Source of the DNA: Flavobacteriales bacterium
Lineage (GTDB): Bacteria; Bacteroidota; Bacteroidia; Flavobacteriales; Crocinitomicaceae
Assembly: GCA_947375085.1 (NCBI GenBank)
Contig: CANCEQ010000057.1
Location: 1-15,766, forward strand
DNA length: 15,766 nucleotides
Reading direction: 5' to 3'
The notes beneath the pieces are model-generated. The model had not been told where the DNA came from and ran no database searches. It was given only the letters and a program-made list of their open reading frames with translations. The translations under genes were made by a program, and so were the position numbers. Of the stretch, positions 1 to 7,051 are shown one piece after another (the stretch's first letter is position 1; the number at the start of each line of letters is the position of its first letter).

Positions 1-120
1 ATTAAACGTAATATTTAGGTCTGAATTAATGAATAAGCCTAACTCTTCTGCTTTTTCATAATCTTCGAAACCTGTTTTAATACTTTCCACATTCTTATGG
101 AATTCTACATCATAACTCAT
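1..120 (-). CDS. Partial unknown protein (N-terminal 40 residues)
   Basis: An open frame runs from an ATG at 120 leftwards off the window edge without a stop, giving 40 codons starting MSYDVEFHKN. The visible part is hydrophilic and rich in Asp, Glu and Lys, with no signal peptide or membrane segment. It starts 26 bp downstream of the stop of the DUF6943-like gene and has the same orientation, so it is probably the next gene of that operon. I do not recognise the family and the visible part is too short to assign one. Confidence 0.5.
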   Translation of the reverse strand, partial: MSYDVEFHKNVESIKTGFEDYEKAEELGLFINSDLNITFN

Positions 121-146
121 ATATATTTATTTATTAATTACATTTT

Positions 147-566
147 TCACTTCAATACCTCAAACATCAAAGCCATTTTCAATTGCTTCATCAAATCCAA
201 TTGTTTTAGAATATTGATTCTTTGTTCTTCAATTTTTGCAACTGCTGAAATATTCTTTTTTACTTTTTCAGGATTGAGATTTAGTTTATCAATTCCATTT
301 TGAATGATGTCTTTTAAATCATTTTTTCTGATGTATGGGATTACTGAACCAAGCAAACTTGTATAAAATGCTTTCCCTTGCCATAAACCAAAAAGCAGCC
401 AATAAATTTGTTCTCTTTCTTCTTCATTTTTCAATTTACAAACAAAACAATTTGGACACGGAGTTTTTAAAGGTTTTCCACTGTTTAATCCTTTGTTTAA
501 AATGAAAATATACAATCCAGAATACTCTTTATCTGGATTGTATGTCGTTAATTGAAATTGTAACAT
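147..566 (-). CDS. DUF6943-like protein, 139 aa
   Basis: A small protein that I recognise from memory as resembling DUF6943, a family of unknown function in Bacteroidota genomes. The sequence shows a conserved-looking core: LNKGLNSGKP (about residues 24-33), a compact CPNCFVC cluster (37-43) that could bind a metal or simply be structural, and a GLWQGKAFY...GSVIPYIR stretch (about 61-80). A Lys-rich, probably helical C-terminal third follows. There is no signal peptide or membrane helix. The start is the ATG at 566. The upstream neighbour's stop lies 10 bp away and the next gene follows after 26 bp, so the three small minus-strand genes look like one operon. Its role is unknown. Its presence suggests accessory or mobile DNA, but does not prove it. 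Confidence 0.7.
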   Translation of the reverse strand: MLQFQLTTYNPDKEYSGLYIFILNKGLNSGKPLKTPCPNCFVCKLKNEEEREQIYWLLFGLWQGKAFYTSLLGSVIPYIRKNDLKDIIQNGIDKLNLNPEKVKKNISAVAKIEEQRINILKQLDLMKQLKMALMFEVLK

Positions 567-576
567 AATTCACAGA

Positions 577-777
577 TTAAAGTTTGTAACTAGTTGTTTT
601 AGCATTTGGAAAATTATCCTTTGCGAAAACATATAATTTCATTAACATGGTTCTTTTATTCCCTGCTTCTGATTCTATAATCTTTGATTTAATGACTTCA
701 ATTTCATTTAATAACTCTGATTTAGTAAGCCTTAATAAAATGGCTTTAATTACTGCTGGATTTGTTCGACGATACAT
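577..777 (-). CDS. Small hypothetical protein, about 66 aa
   Basis: A small basic protein starting MYRRTNPAVIKAILLRLTKS. I chose the ATG at 777. The frame stays open up to a TTG at 825, but those extra 16 codons lie in a purine-rich, repeat-like stretch and the ATG is the more natural start. The protein appears mostly helical (LLNEIEVIKSKIIESEAGNKR), with Leu and Ile spaced as in an amphipathic helix. There are no catalytic motifs and I do not recognise a family. It ends 10 bp before the DUF6943-like gene, so it is the likely first gene of that minus-strand operon. The short length keeps confidence moderate. Confidence 0.5.
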   Translation of the reverse strand: MYRRTNPAVIKAILLRLTKSELLNEIEVIKSKIIESEAGNKRTMLMKLYVFAKDNFPNAKTTSYKL

Positions 778-1462
778 ATTTATCTGTTTAAAAATTATGT
801 CCTTTTGTCGCTTCGCTCCGCCCAATCATTTTTGAAGAAAAAGAGAAAAAACCGAAAAAAAAGAAAAAAGAATGCCTTTATTTTTGGGTGTTTGCGAATG
901 GAAGACAAGATTTTTGACAAAAAAATACTACCCCATTCGAGAAATGAAAAAGCAGTTAGAATTTGAACTTTTGAGTGAAATAATAGTCGAAGTGATTAAG
1001 GGGTGGAGATTATTTTGTCAAAACCCGGAGGGCTTGAACTTGACGGAATGAGTGAACACCCTTTCTTTGCATTCATTTTTTATTTTTGATACCCGAAGTG
1101 TGAATGTTAGTCCACCGAGAAATTTAATCGGAGCAAGAACTTTTTCTGAATCGGAGCGAAAATTTAATCTTTTAATGGAAGCTAAAACGATATTTGACAA
1201 GGGTTTGGTAATTTGTAGTTTTTAACGGAAAATTGCCATACTCTTGTTGGTATGAATGTAAGTCGAAGGTAAAAATTGAATGCCTTTTGTGATTTTGTGT
1301 AGAGGAACGAAACAAAAGCACAAGTGGCAACTTGGTATAAACTTTTTCAATCGAAGTGAGATTTCAATCTTTAACTATAAACTGAAATCGAAGCGATATT
1401 TTATCGATAAATGTGAACGGAAATAAAAATGTAAATTTCAAAGTGTGAACCGAGTGGAATAT

Positions 1463-1536
1463 ATGCGTTTTTAATAACCGAATAGAAATGGTAAATAGTT
1501 GATTTACTGAAACTATAATCAGCTTTAAAAACGCAT
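1463..1536. repeat. 12-bp perfect inverted repeat, 74 bp outer span
   Basis: The arm atgcgtttttaa (1463-1474) is the exact reverse complement of ttaaaaacgcat (1525-1536). Between the arms, agttgatt and aatcagct can form a smaller stem with one G-U pair, so an RNA from here could fold as a stem with an internal hairpin. No gene lies inside. Its nature is not known. Confidence 0.5.
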
Positions 1537-1911
1537 TTATGGAACGTGGCGCGAGCCGACTGCGAGTTGAGGGAAGGTGGGAATGGAGAAGCCGACCCAA
1601 GGAGGATGGGAATGACCTATGCAGTATGCACGAAGGTTTGGCGGATTTTTTGAAACCTCGAAGCGATATTTAAAGCAAGTGTGTGATGTAATGGAATGTA
1701 GCCCGATTTTTCTTCGGGTGGAGTGAAATGAAAGAGCACTCTTGTAACTAATGATAAACTTAAATCGGAGCGATAACTTAAAAGGCTTTTGCTGATTGAA
1801 TGAGGGACGAGAGAAAGAAGCAAGTGCCTACTGACTAAATCTTTTCAAAAAATGTGACAAACCTGAAGCCTGACCGATTATGCAGGCGAGCCTAACTCAA
1901 GCAACGGCAGA

Positions 1912-1972
1912 CCCCTTAACAATTTAGAACAGCCACTTTTGGGGTGGCTACCTTTGAGGGGATTTTAAGGGG
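1912..1972 (+). repeat. Nested inverted repeats (possible structured site)
   Basis: ccccttaa (1912-1919) pairs with ttaagggg (1965-1972) and encloses a second stem, agccac (1931-1936) with gtggct (1944-1949), around a 7-base loop. The segment is markedly G-rich compared with the rest of the window. Nested hairpins of this kind occur at transfer origins and in structured RNAs. With no relaxase gene in view, neither can be assigned. Confidence 0.4.
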
Positions 1973-2007
1973 GATGAAGTAGTTGCGAGTGACGATGTAT
2001 GAGGACG

Positions 2008-2130
2008 TTACAAAAATAGCTAATGGAAAGGCGTAAATGAGGAGTTCCGACGAATAGCCTTGGAAAGATATGTGCAAGGGCACGACGTTAGGAGTGTTTA
2101 TATACCCTTGCAGATAAGCTATTTTTGTAA
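2008..2130. repeat. 123-bp element with 14-bp perfect terminal inverted repeats (MITE-like or structured RNA)
   Basis: ttacaaaaatagct (2008-2021) is the exact reverse complement of agctatttttgtaa (2117-2130). Inside, tatgtgcaaggg (2069-2080) pairs with cccttgcagata (2105-2116) with one mismatch, and a short aaggc/gcctt stem (2028-2032 with 2057-2061) is possible. The RNA form would therefore be a closed multi-branch fold. The hexamer aggacg lies directly outside the left arm (2002-2007) and one base outside the right arm (2132-2137), which resembles a target duplication. Both a small non-autonomous transposable element and a structured RNA or DNA site fit these facts. Confidence 0.5.
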
Positions 2131-2246
2131 AAGGACGAAAAAGCGGAACACCATATAACCTTTCCTTTATTTGTTAATCGAAGTGATAATTTGATTTTTA
2201 TTTCATCTAAATTAATTCAAATAATTACAAGTATTATTAATCTTCT

Positions 2247-2274
2247 TTTGATGTTATTTGTTTCTCTATTTTTG
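2247..2274 (+). promoter_or_regulatory. Candidate Bacteroidota-type promoter for the secreted nuclease
   Basis: TATTTTTG (2267-2274) matches the TAnnTTTG -7 consensus perfectly. A TTTG at 2247-2250, 16 bp upstream, could serve as the -33 element, although the spacing is slightly short. Transcription would begin near 2281, leaving a leader of about 14 bases before the ATG at 2295. Confidence 0.4.
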
Positions 2275-2294
2275 ATTCAATCAAATTTTACAAT

Positions 2295-3053
2295 ATGAAA
2301 ATTCAATTGCTTTTTACTGCTCTTTTATCCATTTCAAGTTTGTTTGGACAAACCTCTGTACAGATGGAAATTCCAATTTTGAATTCAAAAGATTCAATTG
2401 TATATCACACTGGTTATTCAGTTGCATACAATCAAAAATTTAGACAAGCGAATTGGGTGGGGTATTGCCTAACTCGAAATGAAACAAATTCGATTTACAA
2501 GAGAGAAAACAGGTTTGTTTCAGACCCTTTGATAAAAGGAACTGATAATGAAAAAGATTATGAGAAATCAGGATATGACCGTGGACATCTAGCACCTGCA
2601 GCAGATATGGGGTTTTCTAAAAACACAATGGCTGAATCTTTTTATTATTCGAATATGTCTCCTCAAATACCTAGTTTCAATCGTGGTATTTGGAAACAGT
2701 TAGAGGAACAAACTCGCAATTGGGCTATTGAATATGATTCTTTATACATTGTCGTTGGTCCAATATTTTCGGATTCAATGACAGTTATTGGAATTCATCG
2801 AGTTGCGGTGCCTAATTTATATTACAAAGTTATTTTAGACAATCACAAAGGGAAAGAAAAAATGATTGGATTTGTAATGCAAAATGAAAGTTCTAAAAAT
2901 TCATTACAAAATTTTGTTGTTTCTGTGGGTAGAGTAGAGGAGATGACCGGTATTGATTTCTTTCCATTATTGGAAGATACTTTGGAGATAAAATTGGAAA
3001 GTTTGGTTTTGTTGAATAATTGGAATTGGAAAAATGTTAAAAAGAAAAAATAG
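2295..3053 (+). CDS. Secreted DNA/RNA non-specific endonuclease (NUC1 / Endonuclease_NS family)
   Basis: A metal-dependent beta-beta-alpha-metal nuclease that cuts DNA and RNA without sequence preference. The N-terminus (MKIQLLFTALLSISSLFGQ) is a classic signal peptide, with likely cleavage after Gln19, so the protein acts in the periplasm or outside the cell. The family signature DRGH lies at residues 95-98, with His98 as the expected general base. Asn120 (SNMSPQ), Asn129 (FNRG) and Glu137 follow at spacings like Asn110, Asn119 and Glu127 of the Serratia nuclease. The full length of 252 aa is typical and the fold looks intact. The gene stands alone with its own candidate promoter and shares a bidirectional terminator with the convergent SIR2-like gene. 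Nutrient or phosphate scavenging, or degradation of extracellular DNA, is more likely than a direct part in the intracellular defence island. Confidence 0.93.
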   Translation: MKIQLLFTALLSISSLFGQTSVQMEIPILNSKDSIVYHTGYSVAYNQKFRQANWVGYCLTRNETNSIYKRENRFVSDPLIKGTDNEKDYEKSGYDRGHLAPAADMGFSKNTMAESFYYSNMSPQIPSFNRGIWKQLEEQTRNWAIEYDSLYIVVGPIFSDSMTVIGIHRVAVPNLYYKVILDNHKGKEKMIGFVMQNESSKNSLQNFVVSVGRVEEMTGIDFFPLLEDTLEIKLESLVLLNNWNWKNVKKKK

Positions 3054-3117
3054 TTTTGGAATTGAAAAATACTTCTATATATTTGTCTCGATTTAGGTGG
3101 TTAGGTTAGGTTGATTT

Positions 3118-3151
3118 AAAAAGCGATAGAACGCCCGTTCTATCGCTTTTT
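3118..3151. terminator. Bidirectional intrinsic terminator between convergent genes
   Basis: aaaaagcgatagaac (3118-3132) and its exact complement (3137-3151) form a 15-bp stem around a four-base loop (gccc). The stem has A-rich and T-rich ends in both directions, so it can end transcription of both the nuclease (plus, stop at 3053) and the SIR2-like gene (minus, stop at 3154). Confidence 0.9.
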
Positions 3152-3153
3152 TC

Positions 3154-4251
3154 TTATAATAAATTGTCAATATATTCTTCAAAAGTGATTTTTCTAAATT
3201 GAACGTTGCTATTCAAACTTGTATAGTTTTTCATCTTTTTTTCATCTAAAAAAGGGTCTATTACTTCAATTACAGTGTTTTTTTGAAGATTCTTTTTGAA
3301 TAATGCTTTAATATGAACATCAGCTTCTGGAAATGAATAACCTATAAAAACAATTTTTTTAGTATTTCTTATTTCATAAGATGCTTCATCAAATAATTTT
3401 GATATAACAGGATGATTTAATTGTTTTAAATGAGATGGCGGAATTATAAAAGTATCGAAAATATTATCATCTACAGGACAAGTCAACACTTCTTTAGTTT
3501 TATTTAATAAACTTAAAGTTGTTCGTTTAGCTACGATAAAATTCTGTTTCTTAAGGTCAATTTTAGTGTCCCAAGGAGTTAATAAAACTTGATTACAACA
3601 ATTACAATATTTCCAATTTATTGAACCGTGAATTTTTAATATTTTTATAGGACTTGGGCTTATTTCCTTATTCAACCATTCAGTTGAAAAAGGTTTACGG
3701 ACATCAGACCACCAATTAAATGGGTCAATTTTATCCCCTTTTTCATAGTTTAAAAAATTAATACAATAATCAATTAATGCAGTTTCTGGGAATAAAAAAT
3801 CAAATGATTCATCAAGTAAAGTGTCATAATTCATTGTAATTATTGATATATTCATTTCAGTTTTAGAGATTTTCTTCCAGAACTTCTTATATATTCCTTT
3901 AGATTCATTTTCATTACTAATTACTTGATGAATAAATCTAATAAGTACTTCTTTTAAACTTAATATTTCAAAATAGTTATGAATTTTATTTAATGATTCT
4001 CTTTTGTTTATGAAATAATCCATAAAACCAAATACAGATTCTAAATTTGGATATTCTCCGTCGCATATTTCAAAGTTTTGAGATATGAATTTTTTGAGAT
4101 TTTCTAATGGTTTTACTTTTGAATAGTCGATTGAAAATAACTTTGGAAGTATTTGATATTGGAGTACACAACCATCTGCAATTGATGCTCCTGCCCCAAA
4201 AACAAACAATACTTCCCTTTGATTTTTGTATTCTAAAAAGATGTCTTTCAT
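3154..4251 (-). CDS. SIR2-like domain protein, probable NAD-binding defence effector
   Basis: A stand-alone SIR2-like protein of 365 aa. Visible family motifs are the NAD-binding GAGAS (residues 19-23), TMNYD (139-143), the catalytic-region HGS (His208 to Ser210) and GYSFPEAD (304-311). A cysteine group (Cys216, Cys218, Cys219 and Cys258) lies where sirtuin-type proteins hold a structural zinc. There is no signal peptide or membrane helix, so it is cytoplasmic. In bacterial anti-phage systems, SIR2-like domains commonly hydrolyse NAD+ once infection is sensed. That is knowledge of the family, and activity here is inferred. The gene is divergent from the methyltransferase operon, with about 100 bp between the starts, so the two may be co-regulated. 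It shows no fused sensor such as an STAND, Argonaute or HerA domain, so any partner must be encoded separately. The start is the ATG at 4251. Confidence 0.85.
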   Translation of the reverse strand: MKDIFLEYKNQREVLFVFGAGASIADGCVLQYQILPKLFSIDYSKVKPLENLKKFISQNFEICDGEYPNLESVFGFMDYFINKRESLNKIHNYFEILSLKEVLIRFIHQVISNENESKGIYKKFWKKISKTEMNISIITMNYDTLLDESFDFLFPETALIDYCINFLNYEKGDKIDPFNWWSDVRKPFSTEWLNKEISPSPIKILKIHGSINWKYCNCCNQVLLTPWDTKIDLKKQNFIVAKRTTLSLLNKTKEVLTCPVDDNIFDTFIIPPSHLKQLNHPVISKLFDEASYEIRNTKKIVFIGYSFPEADVHIKALFKKNLQKNTVIEVIDPFLDEKKMKNYTSLNSNVQFRKITFEEYIDNLL

Positions 4252-4298
4252 TTTAATAGTGAAAAGTTGAAATTTTAGTAAAATTAGATAATTTAAAA

Positions 4299-4331
4299 TT
4301 GAAGAAAAGAAATTTATTCTAATTACATTTG
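4299..4331 (+). promoter_or_regulatory. Candidate promoter of the defence operon
   Basis: TACATTTG (4324-4331) matches TAnnTTTG exactly, and a TTG at 4299-4301 lies 22 bp upstream, within the spacing reported for Flavobacterium-type promoters. Transcription would start near 4338, about 15 bases before the methyltransferase ATG at 4354. No equally good box was seen in the opposite direction for the SIR2-like gene. Confidence 0.45.
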
Positions 4332-4353
4332 ATACAAATTAACACCATTCTTG

Positions 4354-7050
4354 ATGAATATTACACAAATTGAATCTAACGTACAGTCTATTTTTGAAAA
4401 TTTCACGAAAGAGAACTTTATTTATGATTTTTTATTAGCATTTGGAACTCCGAATGCTACGATTAAAAAGTTGCAAATTGGAACTTTGAATTTATCGAAA
4501 ATTGAAGGGGAGATTAGTTGGAAAAAGAAGTTGTTTTTCAAAGAGGTGCTTCATCAAGATTTACACGTTTTCATTGATGAAATCAAAAAGAATGAGGTTG
4601 TTTTAAAACACGAGCCTCGTTTTATCATCATTACTGATTTTACTACACTTCTTGCTTGGGATAAAAAGACAAATGATTCTTTGGATATTCCTTTTATTGA
4701 AATTCCAAAGCATTTTTCATTCTTCTTACCGCTTGCAGGAATGGAGAAAGCACAAAATCAATTTGAGAATCCTGCGGATGTTAAAGCTGCAGAACGTATG
4801 GCGAAGCTATACGATGAAATCAAAAAAGATAATGTAGTTGATACGATTGAAGAAGTACATAATCTAAATGTTTTCTTATCGCGTTTGTTGTTTTGCTTTT
4901 TTGCGGAAGATACAGGGATATTCGAAAAAGGACAGTTTACAAATTCTATTAGTAGTCATACGCAACAAGATGGAAGTGATTTACACGACTATTTAGACCA
5001 TCTTTTTGAGGTAATGAATACACCTCATAAAAGCAGGACGAATTTACCAACTTACCTTTCTACTTTTGATTATGTAAATGGTGGTTTGTTTCGTAATTCA
5101 CATAATGCACCTTTGTTTACTGCTAGAAGTAGACAAATGGTTATTGAAAGCGGACAATTAGAATGGTCTTTAATCAATCCTGATATTTTTGGTTCGATGA
5201 TTCAAGCGGTGGTAACACCTGAACATCGTGGCGGTATGGGTATGCACTATACAAGTGTACCTAACATTATGAAATTGATTGAACCTTTATTCCTTAATGA
5301 ATTAAACGAAATATTTGAGGAATCTAAAGACAACATAAAAAAATTAAACGACTTACTAAAACGTATTTGGAATATTAAAATCTTTGACCCTGCTTGTGGA
5401 AGTGGTAATTTCTTGATAATTTCTTACAAAGAATTAAGAAAATTGGAAATGAAAATTTTCAAAGAGATTGATAACATTAACGGTACTTACTCACATCAAT
5501 ATTCTGGAATATCCTTAAACCATTTTTATGGAATTGAATTAGATGATTTTGCGCACGAAGTAGCAATTCTGTCTTTGTGGTTGGCAGAACATCAAATGAA
5601 CCAAGCGTTTTTCAAAGCATTTGGAAGAACTAAACCTGCTTTACCTTTAGAGGAAACGGGGAATATAGTTCAAGGAAATGCTTGTCGTTTGGATTGGGAA
5701 GTTGTTTGTCCGAAGAATCAGGGAGATGAGATTTATATTTTGGGAAATCCGCCTTATTTGGGGTATAGTCTTCAAAATAAAGAACAAAAAAATGACCAAG
5801 CAATTGTTTTTCGAAATATTAAAGATTATAAAAATTTAGACTACATCGCTAATTGGTTTTATAAGAGTGCTTTATATATAAAATCTATTAATTCAAAATG
5901 TGCATTTGTAAGTACAAATTCAATTTGTCAAGGTGAACAAGTTTCTTCTTTATGGCCAAATATTCTACTATTAAACATTGAAATTGGATTTACATATAAA
6001 TCTTTTAAATGGCAGAATAATGCAAAATCAAATGCTGGTGTAACTGTTGTAATTATCGGACTGCGAAATATTTCATCGAGACCAAAAATTATTTATGATA
6101 ATTTACAAAAAAAAACAACAAATAAAATCAATTCTTATTTAATTGAAAGTGATGATTTTATTATTCAAAAAAGAAATGGGAGTTTATCAAAACTTCCACC
6201 TATTATAAGAGGAAGTGGACCCGTTGATGGAGGTTTTTTAATTTTAAATAAGGAAGAAAAAGATTATCTTTTAAAAAATCACCTTGATTCTAATAAATTC
6301 ATTAAAAAATTAATTGGTGCACAAGAATTAATTTCGGGTTCTGAAAGATGGTGTCTATGGATTGAAGATAAAGACCTAAATTCTGCTCTTAATATTAATT
6401 TTATCAATGAACGAATTGGAAAAGTTAGAGAATTTAGATTGGCTAGTAAGAAAGATGCAACAAAAAAAGATGCTTTAAAAGCTCATAGATTTAGTGAGGA
6501 TAGGTTCATTGATTCACAGGCTATTATTATTCCATCAACGTCTTCAGAAAAAAGAAATTATTTACCAATTGGGCTTGGAAAAGAATTAGTAATTACAAAT
6601 TCAGCACAAGCTATATATATAGATGATTTATGGATTTTTTCATTAATTATTTCTAAAATACATAAAATTTGGATTATATTAGTTTGTGGTAGTTTAGAAA
6701 CTCGTATTAGATATTCTGCTTTACTAGGATATAACACATTTCCATTCCCAAAAATATCCGATTCTCAAAAACAAGAATTAGAACAATGTGCTTTTCGTAT
6801 TTTGGAAGAACGTGAAAATCATTCAGAATTGACTTTAGCACAATTGTACGACCCTGAAAAAATGCCTGAAGGTTTGCGTGAAGCTCATAGACAAAATGAT
6901 TTAGCGGTTGAACGTTGTTATAGAAGTAAACCATTTGAAAGTGATGAAGAACGTTTGGAGTATTTGTTTAAGTTGTATGAGCAGATGGTTACTGAAGAGC
7001 AAGAACAAAATACGTTGTTTACTAAAGAGAAAAAAGGGAAAAAGAAATAA
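4354..7050 (+). CDS. Large class I SAM-dependent DNA methyltransferase, MmeI-like architecture, nuclease motif not seen
   Basis: Predicted to methylate the exocyclic amino group of adenine (N6) within a specific site, protecting self DNA. SAM-binding motif I is FDPACGSGNF (residues 344-353) and catalytic motif IV is NPPY (465-468). The layout follows MmeI-type proteins: an N-terminal domain with the EPRFIIITDF core (about 87-96), a helical linker with AEDTGIF (184-190), the methyltransferase core, and a target-recognition/C-terminal part ending in RWCLWIED...RIRYSALLGYNTFPFP. In MmeI the N-terminal domain carries a D...ExK nuclease centre. Here the corresponding stretch (about 45-70, WKKKLFFKEV) shows no ExK. 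I therefore infer a methylase without its own nuclease. I chose the ATG at 4354 over the TTG one codon upstream. At 898 aa it looks full length. The KAP-like gene begins one base after its stop. A BREX PglX-like role is the main alternative, but no pglZ is present. Confidence 0.9.
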   Translation: MNITQIESNVQSIFENFTKENFIYDFLLAFGTPNATIKKLQIGTLNLSKIEGEISWKKKLFFKEVLHQDLHVFIDEIKKNEVVLKHEPRFIIITDFTTLLAWDKKTNDSLDIPFIEIPKHFSFFLPLAGMEKAQNQFENPADVKAAERMAKLYDEIKKDNVVDTIEEVHNLNVFLSRLLFCFFAEDTGIFEKGQFTNSISSHTQQDGSDLHDYLDHLFEVMNTPHKSRTNLPTYLSTFDYVNGGLFRNSHNAPLFTARSRQMVIESGQLEWSLINPDIFGSMIQAVVTPEHRGGMGMHYTSVPNIMKLIEPLFLNELNEIFEESKDNIKKLNDLLKRIWNIKIFDPACGSGNFLIISYKELRKLEMKIFKEIDNINGTYSHQYSGISLNHFYGIELDDFAHEVAILSLWLAEHQMNQAFFKAFGRTKPALPLEETGNIVQGNACRLDWEVVCPKNQGDEIYILGNPPYLGYSLQNKEQKNDQAIVFRNIKDYKNLDYIANWFYKSALYIKSINSKCAFVSTNSICQGEQVSSLWPNILLLNIEIGFTYKSFKWQNNAKSNAGVTVVIIGLRNISSRPKIIYDNLQKKTTNKINSYLIESDDFIIQKRNGSLSKLPPIIRGSGPVDGGFLILNKEEKDYLLKNHLDSNKFIKKLIGAQELISGSERWCLWIEDKDLNSALNINFINERIGKVREFRLASKKDATKKDALKAHRFSEDRFIDSQAIIIPSTSSEKRNYLPIGLGKELVITNSAQAIYIDDLWIFSLIISKIHKIWIILVCGSLETRIRYSALLGYNTFPFPKISDSQKQELEQCAFRILEERENHSELTLAQLYDPEKMPEGLREAHRQNDLAVERCYRSKPFESDEERLEYLFKLYEQMVTEEQEQNTLFTKEKKGKKK

Positions 7051-7051
7051 T

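Larger units (their letters stand above)
987..2192 (+). repeat. Dispersed degenerate 11-15 bp motif, TCGRAGYGATAwttt, about nine copies
   Basis: Copies on the plus strand begin at 987 (tcgaagtgatt), 1128 (tcggagcaaga), 1151 (tcggagcgaaa), 1263 (tcgaaggtaaa), 1351 (tcgaagtgaga), 1388 (tcgaagcgatatttt), 1658 (tcgaagcgatattta), 1765 (tcggagcgataactta) and 2178 (tcgaagtgataattt). Most are followed by an A/T-rich tail. All copies share one orientation and spacing is irregular (23 to 413 bp), so this is not a CRISPR or a tandem array. The core tolerates A/G at position 4 and C/T at position 7. I did not notice it in the flanking genes. Its function is unknown; a protein-binding site or the footprint of degenerate repeats are both possible. 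Confidence 0.55.
836..2246. other. 1.4-kb region without a convincing gene; repeat- and hairpin-rich
   Basis: Open frames here are short (60-78 codons, all minus strand at 1018-1200, 1364-1600 and 1617-1823). They have skewed, low-complexity translations and look accidental. The region instead contains a dispersed motif close to TCGRAGYGATA, several inverted repeats tens to a hundred bases apart, three copies of the near-palindrome TTTGNCAA (913-920, 1014-1021, 1193-1200), and a more G-rich section from about 1540 to 2140. It is locally richer in G than the genes around it. This fits non-coding DNA of a mobile element, for example a transfer-origin region or a decayed segment, but no relaxase or integrase is present to confirm that. 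No tRNA or rRNA was seen. Confidence 0.5.

Noticed and set aside
1018..1823. Three minus-strand open frames of 60-78 codons (1018-1200, 1364-1600, 1617-1823)
   Set aside because: They overlap the repeat motif and the inverted-repeat units, have biased Ser/Leu/Phe-rich translations, and show no recognisable motif or sensible start context. They are most likely accidental frames in non-coding DNA.
987..2192. CRISPR array
   Set aside because: The repeated motif is only 11-15 bp and degenerate, with spacing from 23 to 413 bp, and no cas genes are in view.
6908..7051. Upstream in-frame extension of the KAP-like gene into the methylase gene
   Set aside because: The 48 extra codons lie wholly inside the methylase reading frame and give a Cys/Lys-rich translation unlike an NTPase N-terminus. 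The ATG at 7052, one base after the stop, is the natural start.
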